A stretch of 64,000 bases of DNA. Source: Rutstroemia sp. NJR-2017a BVV2. Lineage: Eukaryota; Ascomycota; Leotiomycetes; Helotiales; Rutstroemiaceae. Below, piece by piece: positions 23,211 to 33,730 of this stretch. Position 1 is the first letter of the stretch; every line of letters starts with the position of its first letter. The position numbers and the translations under genes were made by a program. Under the pieces are notes generated by a model. It searched no databases. It was given only the letters and a program-made list of their open reading frames with translations, and was not told the DNA's origin. The stretch lies in NCBI GenBank assembly GCA_002946415.1, contig NJPS01000046.1, positions 1,302,001 to 1,366,000 of the forward strand, read 5' to 3'.

Positions 23211-23319
23211 TTCCACATGGGATTGAATATGTTCTCTCAGCTGTTCGCGATACCATCTTCCGTGTTCTGCAAAGTAGCTCATCCCCGCAAATAGATATTT
23301 TAAAAAAGCAAGAAAAAAC

Positions 23320-23560
23320 TTTTCCATTTCCATTCCCGCTCCCATGATTCCCATTCCCATAATCTATTCCCATTCCCATGATTCCCACCCCCATTCATTT
23401 CCATTCGTTTCCATTCCTTCCCATTCCTTCCCATTCCCATTCCCGTCTCCATTCACGTCCACTCCCATTCCTGTTTCCATTCCCGTTTCCATTCCCGTTT
23501 CCATTCCCGTTTCCATTCCCGTTTCATTCCCGTTTCTCCCTTTCCATTCCCAGCCCATGC
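23320..23560. repeat. Pyrimidine-rich minisatellite (CCCATT / GTTTCCATTCCC)
   Basis: The plus strand is almost purely C/T with scattered A and G. Hexamer-like CCCATT units give way to four exact copies of the 12-mer GTTTCCATTCCC at 23473-23520 plus a partial fifth. The strong strand asymmetry could form triplex DNA. Open frames through it on either strand are repeat artefacts. Confidence 0.8.
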
Positions 23561-23613
23561 CTGTCTGCCATAACACGAAACCGAACTTCAGATATCCCAT
23601 GGTTTTCGGCACT

Positions 23614-23868
23614 TTAATCTTCGGACATCACGCGTGAGATTTCAGCCAGCAGTTTGACTATTCGCTCCGATTTATCGGCTTTCTTCTTATCGGCTTCCTC
23701 CTTGGCGAGTTCGGCTTGCTTCTTAACGTATTCGGCTCTCACCTTGGCCATTTCGGTGTCGAAAGCATGGAGAATAGTAGCTACGCTCGTAGAAATCAGA
23801 GCCTCTCTAAACTGCCTGCTAGTCTCCGGTACGACCACAGAGAAGGCTTTCTCAAGTGCAGTTTCCAT
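23614..23868 (-). CDS. Hypothetical Lys/Glu-rich helical protein, probably partial
   Basis: An 84-codon frame starting METALEKAFSVVVPET and ending in a highly charged helix (KKQAELAKEEADKKKADK), likely a coiled coil. Immediately upstream on the same strand a different frame is open and also protein-like (MEGASPSDAGQLEKPAPFL), so the gene may be frameshifted or have an unrecognised intron. Family unknown. It lies between two repeat arrays. Confidence 0.35.
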   Translation of the reverse strand: METALEKAFSVVVPETSRQFREALISTSVATILHAFDTEMAKVRAEYVKKQAELAKEEADKKKADKSERIVKLLAEISRVMSED

Positions 23869-24059
23869 GCGATTTGAAGCAGCTCGGAATCGAAGTAATA
23901 GGACAAGAAAGGAGCAGGCTTTTCCAATTGTCCGGCATCGCTGGGGGAAGCACCTTCCATCTTGGCAGTGATCTGGGCGGTAAGGGGAGGTTTGTAATAA
24001 ATTGAGCAGTTGAACTGATTTTGGCTGGTTTTGGTTGCAGATTCAGAGGGTTTGAAGGT

Positions 24060-24150
24060 TTATTGAAGGTGTTGGAAGATTGAAGCAGTTGTAAGATTGA
24101 GGAAGTTGTAAGGTTGAAGAGGTTGTAAGATCGAAGAAGTCGGTCTATTT
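24060..24150. repeat. Short tandem repeat, units like TTGTAAGATTGAAGAAG
   Basis: Four to five imperfect 17-19 bp units run in a row. Similar GTTGAAGAGGTTG words occur in the 22.9-23.2 kb array, so they may share an origin. Confidence 0.55.
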
Positions 24151-24416
24151 AAAGATGAGGTTTTCGTGAAGAATACCTCTCAAGGTATTCGAGTGAATGA
24201 ACCTGCCTGAGTGAATGAAAAATCCTGATTGGTTGAATCTCATCTGTCATGTTTCGATGCGTATCTCATAACTCAAATCGCTGTCTGAGATTCACTTCGC
24301 CTTTGACCAAAGAGAAACAGCAGGTTTTCTGTTTTGCAACTAACTGTCGGGCAAGCTAGATGAAATGATGCTGACAGACATTTGGTGGCAGTGACTAACG
24401 TGATGTGCCAGCTTCG

Positions 24417-25031
24417 AATGATTATGCCAGTTGGACCGAATGAATGACTGATAAATATTCGGTGACGGCGACTAACATGGTATTCCAGCTCCGAATGATT
24501 GTGCGAGTTGAGGAAAATGAATGAGTGTGCTCGTTAAGGAGAATGATTGTGCCAGTTGAACTAAATGGATGACAGACATTCAGTGGCAGTGGCAGCAAGC
24601 GTATGTGCATACATGAGTATCGCGCTCGTCAGAAACAGAAAAATCCGAAGCGGAAGGCATACACTGCTGAGGAGCTTGAAGCCATTGCTGCTGCTGTCAA
24701 AGAGAAAAACTGTGACTATCAGTACGATTACCAGCGGAGCTTACGGGTGAATCCCTCTGATGAGCGCGATCGTCAGAAACAGAGCAATCCGAAGCAAAAG
24801 GCACCAACGCAAGCTGCCCAGAAGCTTGCTGTTGCGAACAAGCTCTACTACTGTGCCACATGCGATGTATCCTGTAGAGACAATGCTAGTCGCACTCTCC
24901 ACAACACTACAAAGCGTCATAAAAAGAAGCTCCTAATCGTCGCTGTCATTCGGAGCTGGCTCAGCTTGCACGTCGATCGCTACGCCGAATGTCTGTCACC
25001 TATTCATTCAGTTTAACTGGCACAATGATTT
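24417..25031. mobile_element. Inverted-repeat-bounded unit carrying a zinc-finger ORF
   Basis: On the left, three direct copies of a unit starting GAATGATTRTGCCAG occur at 24417, 24493 and 24541, and an earlier partial copy is at about 24370. On the right, the reverse complement of the same unit lies at 25031-24940 (AATCATTGTGCCAGTTAAAC, later GTGACAGACATTCGGCG and CCAGCTCCGAATGACAGCG). The zinc-finger ORF is exactly between the arms. This is the layout of a fold-back or non-autonomous DNA element, or of an inverted duplication around a captured coding fragment. No transposase is visible and no target duplication was identified. Confidence 0.5.
24603..25016 (+). CDS. U1-type (C-X2-C-X12-H-X5-H) zinc-finger protein
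   Basis: A 137-codon frame, Lys/Gln/Arg-rich at the N-terminus with two similar segments (RARQKQKNPKRKAYT and RDRQKQSNPKQKAPT). A zinc finger YYCATCDVSC...LHNTTKRHKKK follows at about residues 80-107. The spacing C-X2-C-X12-H-X5-H is that of U1C/matrin-type fingers, which often bind double-stranded RNA. The final 25 or so residues are encoded by the right inverted-repeat arm, so the natural C-terminus may be lost. Short proteins with this finger belong, as I recall, to expanded families in some filamentous fungi. Role unknown; it may be a fragment. Confidence 0.5.
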   Translation: MCIHEYRARQKQKNPKRKAYTAEELEAIAAAVKEKNCDYQYDYQRSLRVNPSDERDRQKQSNPKQKAPTQAAQKLAVANKLYYCATCDVSCRDNASRTLHNTTKRHKKKLLIVAVIRSWLSLHVDRYAECLSPIHSV

Positions 25032-26817
25032 GGAGGGCTAGCACGTGTATGCGCAAATGTCGGAATTGCACTTAAACAACTAAGTTGGTCGATGGATTAT
25101 GCAGCCACTGGTGAATCGAGTCCAATTTCACAGTTAGCAATACTGTCTCTGACCAGACTCCTGGGTTAAGAGCAACGAGGGCACAATCGAGATGCAATCA
25201 CTTGATTGCGCTACGCCCGCAGTGATCGACTGACTACATTTGCCGATCTCCAATCTCGGGTCATGAGACTGTTGCAAAGACTACACTTGCAGCGTCGAAA
25301 TATTCTATCAAAAACCATATTGATGGGCGTATATTGAAATGCTGAATATGACTACGCATTGCGCACAAACGTCAAATGGAATTGCTAGCCTTCCTTGATC
25401 AGCAGAGACAATGCCTATTACAGTGAGAGACGCATTACTCGTAAGGCCAAGGACCCTAGTGGTAACTACCACACTTCATCATCCCTCAGCCAGCATTCCA
25501 TGTCCATCAACCCATCTCATCACCATCACCGACGTGCAAAACAAGGCAAACAACAAACGAGGCGCATAAAAACAGACCCACCAGCCCTACCATGTGGATA
25601 CTTACATCAGCCTCACCACCAACCCATCCGTCACTCTGACAACCATCCAGTCGTCCTCTCCTCGGATTCCAACCCATCTCATCCGACCCTCCCAGGGCCC
25701 AACCACAGTACCGGTACTTCGCAAATCCAAAATGTCCCGTCCGCCGCGCCGCAACTGAGACATCAGAACCACCCAACTGACAAATTTCCCGAGACAAGTT
25801 CACAGCTAGCGGCCTGATTCTCGGCCATTCCTTCCCATTTGTATCTCTCCAGCCAAGGTCCCACGTCTAGACCAAACCTCTACCTTTGGTTCCTCCGGAC
25901 GCCCGATGCGTCCGAGTGGCCGAATGTCGTATCGGATGTTAATTACGAAAGTACATGATGGCTCTTTACCTATATGAAGTGCTTGCTCGGCTGTTTTTTT
26001 CTGGGGGATGGAGAAAAAGGGTCTTTGTTTCGTTTGTCTAGGGGATTTCGCCAGGTTTTTGCGAGGGCGAGAAAGGGGGGTGCATCGATGAATAATTTCT
26101 TATTCTTCTTGGTGTACATGCCTTGTTTCTTACCTCCCTCCCGGACGCTCTATGAACCTCCGCAAATAAAGTAAATCCCCTTGACTCAGTCCGCCAATGA
26201 AGGCCCCAGCAACCCAGAGGCCAATGGTGAATAGAACAACGAGCCAGAAAAATATATACTTCGCACAGTTAGCAGTTGTAGACACAGAGATAAAAATACA
26301 GTACTTCGTACGAAGTGGACGGTGGACCATCCAAACTAAATATTGCCAACTCAGACAAGCTCTCAGCTCCTCCAGGATAGCCAAACCACGGACCCCTTTA
26401 TGAGCAGAGAGCCAGCCAATTGGCGACGAAACGAGGATGAGAAAAAAAAAGCGGAATTTTGCCGTTTTCCGTCAATTTGTCCAAATTGAGTATAGAATAT
26501 GATTTTTTGGATTTGGTTCGGTCCTGGCCGGCGGTAGGTCTTTATGCTGTGGTGGTTAATATGCTGGAATCGGAGTAGGCGATGGATGATTAATGGATGG
26601 GAAATAGGAGACGAGCAGGTCGTAGACGAGGAATTACCTAAGTAGGGAATAGTTACTTAGCTATACTGTATTTGTATCTGTCAGCGTGGTACCTGTCAGC
26701 GTGGTAATGGATGTAGATCTCATAGTGGACTGCAGCTAGATTAGGTGCTTTTTTTAATCCGACCGGTTCATGTACGTACTGTTTCTCTGCACATTGTTGT
26801 GCAGCAGGTAGGTAGGG
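25032..26817. other. Gene-poor stretch
   Basis: About 1.8 kb. A 140-codon frame at 25395-25817 is His/Pro/Ser-rich and I do not trust it as a gene. The rest is AT-rich with no recognisable coding or RNA signal. Confidence 0.5.
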
Positions 26818-26818
26818 C

Positions 26819-26974
26819 TCTCCGGCGCAGAAATAACAGGCCGACAATAATCCCTCAAAGACAGTTGGACAATGAAACAGAATGGTATTTTATAGTATCT
26901 AGAATATTCATTTGACATAAGTAATCAAATATAATAAATTGTCCTAAACCGGCCTGCTTTTTCTAGCCCGGAGA
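26819..26974 (+). mobile_element. MITE copy 1
   Basis: About 156 bp with imperfect terminal inverted repeats. The left end TCTCCGGCGCAGAAATAACA faces the reverse of the right end, TCTCCGGGCTAGAAAAAGCA, and both continue into GGCCG. The flanks carry GGTAGG on both sides, a possible partial target duplication, though the site is itself GGTA-repetitive. It lies about 290 bp beyond the pyrG stop codon. Confidence 0.8.
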
Positions 26975-27267
26975 GGTAGGTAGGTTTCAGGATACGCGTC
27001 TCTATGCTTTGGGGGAAGATAGTACGAGAAAATTGGCTTTCAAGAAATTGTTTAGACTACTACATGCGACGCGATGAACAAGTGACACAAGATTCTAAAA
27101 GCCATAATAGCAAGCATTCAACGGGTATCTAAGTTTTAAATATATTGCTTTCTTTCTTTCGTCTCATTTCTTCCACTTCCCTTTCAGATGGGATCATATC
27201 GATCATATCTATGTGACTGTCGCCAGCCATCTCCACCTCGCGCTCAGAAGTAACTCTATTAAGCCAC

Positions 27268-28416
27268 TCACCTAATTCTCTCCTCATATGCCTCCCAAGC
27301 CTTCTCTTTGTACCGCTTCGCCTCTTTGATCGGGTCCGCAGCTTGCAAGATTCCTCTCCCCACAATCACCAAATCGTTGCCCATCAGCCCAATCAATTTC
27401 TGCGGTGTGTTGTATTGTTGACCCTTTCCGTCTCCCTCAAGCTCCATGTCTTCATCGTCTTCATCCGGAGGTAATTGGCATCCAGGTGTCATGCTAATGA
27501 AGTCGTCATCCGGTTGCACGTTCAGTGATTCCTGACTTATAAATCCCATCACGTATTCCTTGTGTTCTCTTGCGCTCTCTACGCATGCGTCTGTGTACTC
27601 TCTCGTCATGAAATTCCCTTTACTAGACATCTGCGCCAATATAAGTAGACCCCTCTCCAGCGGTGCTTCATCGATCCCTGCGAAAGGTTCCTCCTCTAGA
27701 TCAAAGTCGATGCGAGACCGCGGCGAGTTGGCTGGCTCGAAATGTTGCGATACAGTTGTGATAGAGACAATACTGGCTTTTCGTCCGATGCTCTGCTCGT
27801 CGTGTGCTTCTAATCCTGCATCGCGCTCGGGCGCTCCATCGGTAGTGGTCTTATTCAGGTCAATAGGTGTGTTGATCTGATCTTCGTCGGACTCGATACT
27901 TTCGGGTCTAGGCGTGCCAACTGATATATTTGTCTTGACCTCGTAGCGCTTTCGCTCTCTCCACCGCGCAGCAGCCTCAGCCATGCTATCCACACTTGCT
28001 TTCCCCGGAATCATATTAACATTGGTGATATGACTCCACTCGATGATCTTGGCGGTGCCTTCTGTGTATTGCAGTTGGACTGTATTTCCAATATCGCCAA
28101 ACTTGCGGTCTTCGAAAATGAGGAACCCATGACGACGGGCAAGTATGTTCAAACGCGCGCCGGTGCCGGTTTGTGGGTTGTAGTCCCAGTTATTGATCAG
28201 GTCGTAGTGGGTTTTGAGAACGACGATAGAGGGACCGACCGAGTCTGCAAGACGCAGAAGTTCGCTGGCACTGGATACATCGGCGCTGAGACAGAGGTTG
28301 GACTGTTTGAGGTTCATGAGCCGGAGCAGATATGCGGATAGGGGATGGGCTGATTTTGCGCCTCGCTCGGCGTAGGAGGTTTTTGTGACCTGATGGGGTG
28401 AGGAGTTTGTAGACAT
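27268..28416 (-). CDS. pyrG: Orotidine 5'-phosphate decarboxylase
   Basis: A single exon of 382 residues. The enzyme decarboxylates OMP to UMP, the last step of de novo pyrimidine synthesis, in the cytosol. Active-site elements are plain: LSADVS (Asp 46), [10 protein letters not shown] (Lys 68), and [12 protein letters not shown] (Asp 103, Lys 105, Asp 108). The C-terminal phosphate-binding region follows ([11 protein letters not shown]). Between the conserved barrel strands, roughly residues 155-255 are a low-complexity acidic/Ser insertion. Comparable insertions occur in OMP decarboxylases of other filamentous ascomycetes (Neurospora pyr-4 type) and are absent from yeast Ura3 (about 267 residues). 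The gene stands alone in repeat-rich DNA, with a MITE on either side. Confidence 0.96.
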   Translation of the reverse strand: MSTNSSPHQVTKTSYAERGAKSAHPLSAYLLRLMNLKQSNLCLSADVSSASELLRLADSVGPSIVVLKTHYDLINNWDYNPQTGTGARLNILARRHGFLIFEDRKFGDIGNTVQLQYTEGTAKIIEWSHITNVNMIPGKASVDSMAEAAARWRERKRYEVKTNISVGTPRPESIESDEDQINTPIDLNKTTTDGAPERDAGLEAHDEQSIGRKASIVSITTVSQHFEPANSPRSRIDFDLEEEPFAGIDEAPLERGLLILAQMSSKGNFMTREYTDACVESAREHKEYVMGFISQESLNVQPDDDFISMTPGCQLPPDEDDEDMELEGDGKGQQYNTPQKLIGLMGNDLVIVGRGILQAADPIKEAKRYKEKAWEAYEERIR

Positions 28417-29313
28417 GATGGATAAAACGTATGTGGATAATAATGTGGATGTGGTGATGGTTCAACTATACTTCGTGCCTTTTACCTGCTGCTCTTGTGT
28501 CAAAGCTGTTGTTCAAAGGACAAAGGAAGTAGAGGGGAGAAGGGGAAGGGTGAATTTATGTTGGTGTTCGTGCCTTGTGCCTGTCGAGGTCTAGAGACTT
28601 AAAATTAATTTAGGCGAATGTCTCCATGTCAATGCCGTACGATGGTAATTTCGCGGCCCCATTATGCTGAACTTTTGGATTCCAAGCACAAGGAACGTCA
28701 GACAAGGCTGGTACAAGTGTACCCGCGGTCGAGCGCGCTGTCCCCGCAAGGACTGAAAGGACTTGTTCGGGAAAAGGAGGAGTACGAGGTAGTAGTTGTC
28801 TGATAATAATTTTGGCTTTGTATCACTGCGTCGTTTTGTCTCGGCCGCTGCCGATTGTTACCCAAGCATCGCATTCTGAGACAGAAAATAGACAACAACT
28901 GCAAGTTCATTGTTGCAAGCATATGGGACCTTGGAACATTGGAGTCGCCAAATATTGGGTGACAACATATCATGTTCAAGGGAACAAGCAGTTGTATAGA
29001 ATATCTAAAAGTAAAATTGAGAACAACCACATGCCATTGCTGCAAGCACATTGGGGCAGTGAGCAAGATTCTAAGTAGATCTGTTGCATAATCAGCCTGA
29101 TCGTCTTGATATTCCATCCGTCGCCTGGATGTCCTGTATTCATTGGAACATTAAGTTCTGAGTGATGAGTTCCGGCAGAGAAGTGATATCCGCCATGGAA
29201 TTCGCCCAAAGACTTTCGATGTCAAGGACATATCATAATCTATCAGGAAAGTTGTAGTCCTTATTCGAGTATGCCATGGCCAAAATATGCAACTCAAAAG
29301 ACGGAGTACGTAG
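28417..29313. other. Intergenic, pyrG promoter side
   Basis: About 0.9 kb containing the pyrG upstream region and short frames without domain content. Confidence 0.5.
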
Positions 29314-29452
29314 GGCGGTGCAGAAATAACAAGCCGATAACGCTACCCAAGAGAGATTTGGACAATGAAAACATAAGTTTCATATATTCGTTTAACAGCA
29401 ATAAGCAGCTATATTATATTGTCCCAAATCGGCCTGTTTTCTCTCTCTCCAG
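29314..29452 (+). mobile_element. MITE copy 2
   Basis: About 139 bp with the family layout: left GTGCAGAAATAACAAGCCG, internal TTTGGACAATGAAA, right TATTGTCCCAAATCGGCCTG then TTTTCTCTC. Same orientation as copy 1. The outermost bases have diverged, so the ends are approximate and no target duplication is evident. Confidence 0.75.
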
Positions 29453-29602
29453 TTGCGAACAGAGGGAGTCTAGCAGCTTCTGATAAGTAAGTACAAAATG
29501 TCTTGGCTGCCACATTCGCGCGCTGCATTGCATTAGCGCCCGGTAGCCAGGTCCCAAACCTCTTAATTCCATCCCACTTTTCACTGTGCATTTACTGCAG
29601 CT

Positions 29603-31130
29603 CTACGAAATATGAAATACATCGACTGGAGATCCGTCAACGGGGTTGAGGGACCAGGCCGACGTATTCGTCCCATTCTTCCCCGCAGAACCATAAACGC
29701 AAAGACTGCCAAGATCTCCTGACCCCCTAGAGATCATCAACGGACCGGTCGAGCCAACCTATGTGAAATTAGGACCGCTGCTCCCTAATAAATTCGAACA
29801 GAAGAGAGTTGAGCGTCCGCTGTACACGTTTCGATCTTGAGAGCCGAACACTGCCTCGCTCGAAGAAATGACTGTGACTGACGCGTATGAGCGCCAAGTC
29901 CCAATACGGTTCCCTACACCGTAATGCCTAGACCGAAAGGCCTTCTTAGAAGGAATATTGGTTACGAAGGTTTATCCGAGAAAACTAGACAATATTTAAG
30001 TTCATGTTAATAGCAAACAGCAGCTTGTCCGAGTGGAACCCCTAAGCTATCCTGGTAGGAGAAAAGTAGATCTTTACCGGCTGATGTTCAACTACCCACA
30101 TGTCTAGGAGAGTACCAGCCATGGCTTGGGAATCTCGCAAGGTTCGTGGTCTCCCTCTTTTCCAATTGGAGGTGCTGGACTGCAGTCTACTCTCCTAGGG
30201 GTCCTCTTTTGACCAGTATTATTTATATCTTTGATCAGAATAGAACACAGTCACTATACTTCGACGGAGATCCGCATTTCCATTGAGGAACTGAGAGCCA
30301 TTGCGGTTAGCTGAGAATCAAGTGATCAGTGCCCCAGCTGCAGTGGAAAGGGCAGCCGGAACGGTAGAAAAGGCTAGCGACCTTATTCAAAGAGTCCAAA
30401 TATACGACAGTCTCCACTGAACGAATGTCGATCCGGAGGGTGGGGACTACCCAGACCCATGGTTAAGGTCCCGATCATGGGTTACTTACTAGCTCGGATT
30501 TGCAAAGAGATCGTGCACTTTGGATAGGAGCTCCGAGTAGCATCCCGGAATACCCACCCCAACGACCTACTCATTCTCGACAATAAGGGCGTCTACGATA
30601 GCCCTACTTACCTATGATTATCTGGGCAGAAAATCAGACTCAAGAGCGGCGCGCTACGGCTTTGCTACTGCCGGAGGTTTTGGAGGGCAATGACAAAGGG
30701 GACCCCATGGGTTGATCGAAATCATGATAGTCGCGGCTTCCCCCATTCAGTGTGGTTCATCTCGGCGTTTCCTAAGGAATGCCCTGTGAACGTCGCCTCC
30801 AGACAAGGATTCTCAAATGAAGAATGGAAAAGTTTCAGTATGAATTCCCTCGCCTCGGAAAATATGTTCTTACCGGATGATGTTGAATTGATGGGAGAAT
30901 CAAACAGCACTCTCCTACCGTTCATCCAACCTCCGACACTCCCCTGGACTGTACTCCTCAGAGTAACTCCGAATATGGGTCCACCGCGCTGCTCTGCTAT
31001 AGTCAGCCCCCATCGGCACATCACAGGTTGATGGCGCTAAGCAGCGTCTATTCATCTTATCAAGGCCGTAGGCCACCTGCTTCAGGCCCAATGATCCCAT
31101 CTTCCCTGAAGCAAAGCCTCGCACCTGCAT
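29603..31130 (-). pseudogene. Decayed protein-coding gene, family not recognised
   Basis: Reading the minus strand, coding-like peptide segments follow one another for about 1.5 kb but are broken by many stops and at least two frame changes. Examples in order are CRWGLTIAEQRGGPIFGV, SSFENPCLEATFTGH, IVDALIVENE, AFSTVPAALSTAAGALIT, GSQFLNGNADLRRSIVTVFY, RIGTWRSYASVTVISSS and GSGDLGSLCVYGSAGKNG. The last piece ends at a TAG at 29605-29603. Stops are spread along the whole length. The Gly/Ser/Asn-rich, Trp/Tyr-punctuated style suggests a former secreted protein, but I cannot name a family. Introns may explain a few stops, not all. Confidence 0.4.
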
Positions 31131-31319
31131 CAGCTGTAAGTCCGCTGTGCCCTGTTTATTTAAAGTAGCTCGGCCGATGTGCTCGCGGAAGCTTGGTTAT
31201 TGTACTTACAAGAGACGTCCTTTACTTCTCGTTAAGATATACTACAAAAAATAGCCAGCTTGGCCAATGTGGTTACTGGGAGGACGAATGAAGTATACCT
31301 AAGGAAATCCGATGCGTTC

Positions 31320-31640
31320 ACGGGAACAGGGATAGGGACGGGGACTGGGACGGGGATAGGGACTAAGATATGCAATAAAATATAATATCAGCAATAGCTA
31401 TTGGCTGAGCTATATAGAATCTGTGTTTTGTTGCATATCTTGCTGGGACAGGGACGGGGACGGAAAATCTGTTCACGGGGACGGGGAATTAAGATATCCA
31501 CAAAGATATAATATCAGTTCAACTCAGCTACTATATCCAGGGAGATCTGTTGTTGTGTTCACAGAGAACATATTCATAGGGAAGATGGACGTTCACAGGG
31601 AAGATGAGCATTCACGGGGAGATGTGTTCACAGGGAAGAC
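31320..31640. repeat. G-rich repeats with AT-rich hairpins
   Basis: GGGACGGGGA-type repeats (31330-31365 and 31440-31490) alternate with AT-rich inverted repeats. AAGATATGCAATAAAA at about 31374 pairs with the reverse of TTGTTGCATATCTT near 31440, and a second, weaker AAGATATCC copy follows. GTTCACAGGGAAGATG-type units are repeated from 31557 to 31640. No convincing gene. Confidence 0.55.
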
Positions 31641-31750
31641 GTTCGGTGGTATCTGTAAAAACATAAGGCGATCTACGAAAATTCTACTCTCTCCTTTTCC
31701 ATATAATCATCCGTGGAAGGACATAGATGCGAATAAATCGTCCCAAACCC

Positions 31751-33730
31751 CTAAGCAGTCTCCCCTGTAGCCGCTGCATCCCTCCGTCTAGCCTCTTTAT
31801 CCGCCTCTAACCTCTTCATCCTAACACCTCTTCCTCTTCCGCAGCACCCCAAGGCCAATGGAAGCGGCACCACAACAACAGCCAATACGGCCTGGAGAAC
31901 AAGAGCGTTATACATATTTCCCGGGGGTCTAGTTGATCCATCATCCACCGAGCCATCCGAGTTCCCCTTCGCCCTCAACGCATCCGAAGCAATGATAAAA
32001 ATTCCACCAAGCAATTGTCCCCCTGACCAGCAGAGGGTACTTGTGACCTCCGGCGACACCGGATGCGTGATCTCAATCATGTATTCTAGACCCACAGGAA
32101 CAAGACTGAAAGAAGCCGCGCCGAGAATGGATAGGATGGCGTAGATTGCACCTATACTTCGAGTTTGGGGTGCCCAGGTAAAGGCTAAGTAGCAGGCGGC
32201 AATGATAGGGACTTGAAGTTTGATTGCTAGGAGGTACGATTTGGTTCGGTCGATGAGAGGGGATGTGACGGCGGAGGTGACGAGCCCAACGACAATAAGA
32301 AGTGCACCGGCGATGCCGGCTTCTGTTTCGGAGAAAGAGTACGGTGCGACCATTTGGTTGATGAGGGAGGAGATGCTGTTAAAGAGTGCGACGTAGAAAG
32401 AGAAGGGGATGAAAATCATGTAAAACTCCGGTGAGCGGGAGAGGAAACGGAGTGAGGCGCCTAGTGGTTGTTTGGTTTCTTCAGAGGACGCCGAGCATGG
32501 CGATGGTGGTGCTGCGGGGATGAAGAATGAGGGAATGGTAGCGACGGAGGACTGGAACATGTTTAGTGTTATGATCCCGGTGATGAAGCGAGTGCATGAC
32601 TTACAATGATAGCAATATAAAGAACCATATTTGGTATACTACCAACACTTCCAGCCCAAGAAGGATCGATCAATTGAGCTAGTGCACCACCGAGTGGATT
32701 GGCTAAACTCATCACTGCAGTGGCAGCTACTCTACCATTGTTTGTAAACCACAAATCTGAGTACCTCGTAGGAGCTGCGAGCACAAATGGCTGAGCAAGG
32801 CCCGTCAGTATCTGACCAAACATGACACCGCCGAAGTTTCCATGTGAGCCAACTCGCGTTGCTCCATAACGAATCCAATTCCCAAGCAATATGAGCACAG
32901 ATGCTATTATGATGGCAGGTTTTGGACCACCGTGATGGAGAACATATATCGTGAAGGGAGATATGAAGACGAAAGCGAAGAGAAAGGCTGTGCTAAGCCA
33001 ATTGATCGAAGACTCGGATACAGCGTAGTATTCGGAAACTGTTGTTGAGCTTGCCGAGAAGGTCAACCACTGCAGCACGAGCCGATTAGTATGTCACTTT
33101 ACGAGACTAATTGGGGAAGAGAATAAATATGTCGAATGAGAAAGGTAAAATACTCACATCCCAACTAACAATAATATTCAAAAGTACCAATTGCACCAAC
33201 CCGAACCACCTTCTCTTATAGACCTTGAATTCCCTTGCGCTATCAGGCCCACTCACACTACCACTTCCGGACCTCTCATCTGCAGCTCCATCCGTAGTTC
33301 TAACTTGCGCACCACCTTCATGCCTGGGATCTTCTCCCAGTAACTCATCGCCACTGTTCAATTCGGTCAAATCTTCCATTTCCTCAATTGTCCCCGCTTC
33401 CACACTTTGCGCCGTCGCACTCGTCTCGGATTTTGCCAAAGTCCCATTACTATCCGCCCTCGACCGCGCAGATTGGCCTTTCCCGTCCATGTCTCTCTTT
33501 CTCATATCCCTCATCGCCGTCCAGCCTTTGGGCATTCCATTCGTCGCAAACCCACTCTCAAGATCTTTTTCTTCGGCTGTCGTAGGAACGTGCGGGGTTT
33601 GCTCGATCGTGCTAACGTCCTTCTCTATATCGGCTGAAAGGGAGTTTGACAGACTACTCGAGTCTTTCCTGATTGATTCGATTTCCTTCTCATCATTCGC
33701 ACTTTCAACATCTGTCTTCTTAGCCGCCAT
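31751..33730 (-). CDS. MFS transporter, FLVCR-like
   Basis: Three exons, 33730-33158, 33069-32605 and 32551-31751, all in phase 0, encode 612 residues. The first 170 or so residues are a hydrophilic, Ser/Glu-rich cytoplasmic extension. A predicted 12-helix major facilitator follows, beginning RRWFGLVQLVLLNIIVSWDW. The segment GQILTGLAQPFVLAAPTRYS and the downstream ANPLGGALAQLIDP are the style of the FLVCR/DIRC2 branch (animal members move haem, choline or related solutes). A second six-helix half ends before a basic C-terminal tail (KRLEADKEARRRDA). Substrate cannot be told from sequence. Its position next to the QCR6 gene is probably not functional. Confidence 0.88.

Noticed and set aside
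23364..23617. Open frames on both strands through the pyrimidine repeat (Met-Glu-Thr-Gly and Phe-Pro repeats)
   Set aside because: Artefacts of a repeat unit whose length is a multiple of three.
25395..25817. 140-codon open frame on the plus strand
   Set aside because: The translation is His/Pro/Ser-rich with no domain, and the reverse strand is equally open; the DNA is C-rich, which suppresses stops by composition.
25905..25935. tRNA-Ser-like string GTCCGAGTGGCCGAATG
   Set aside because: Isolated similarity to a D-arm only; the following bases have no anticodon or T-arm structure.
31423..31770. 115-codon plus-strand frame with repeated HREDEHSRGD-like text
   Set aside because: It is a translation of the GTTCACAGGGAAGATG and GGGACGGGGA repeats, and overlaps the true 3' end of the MFS gene.
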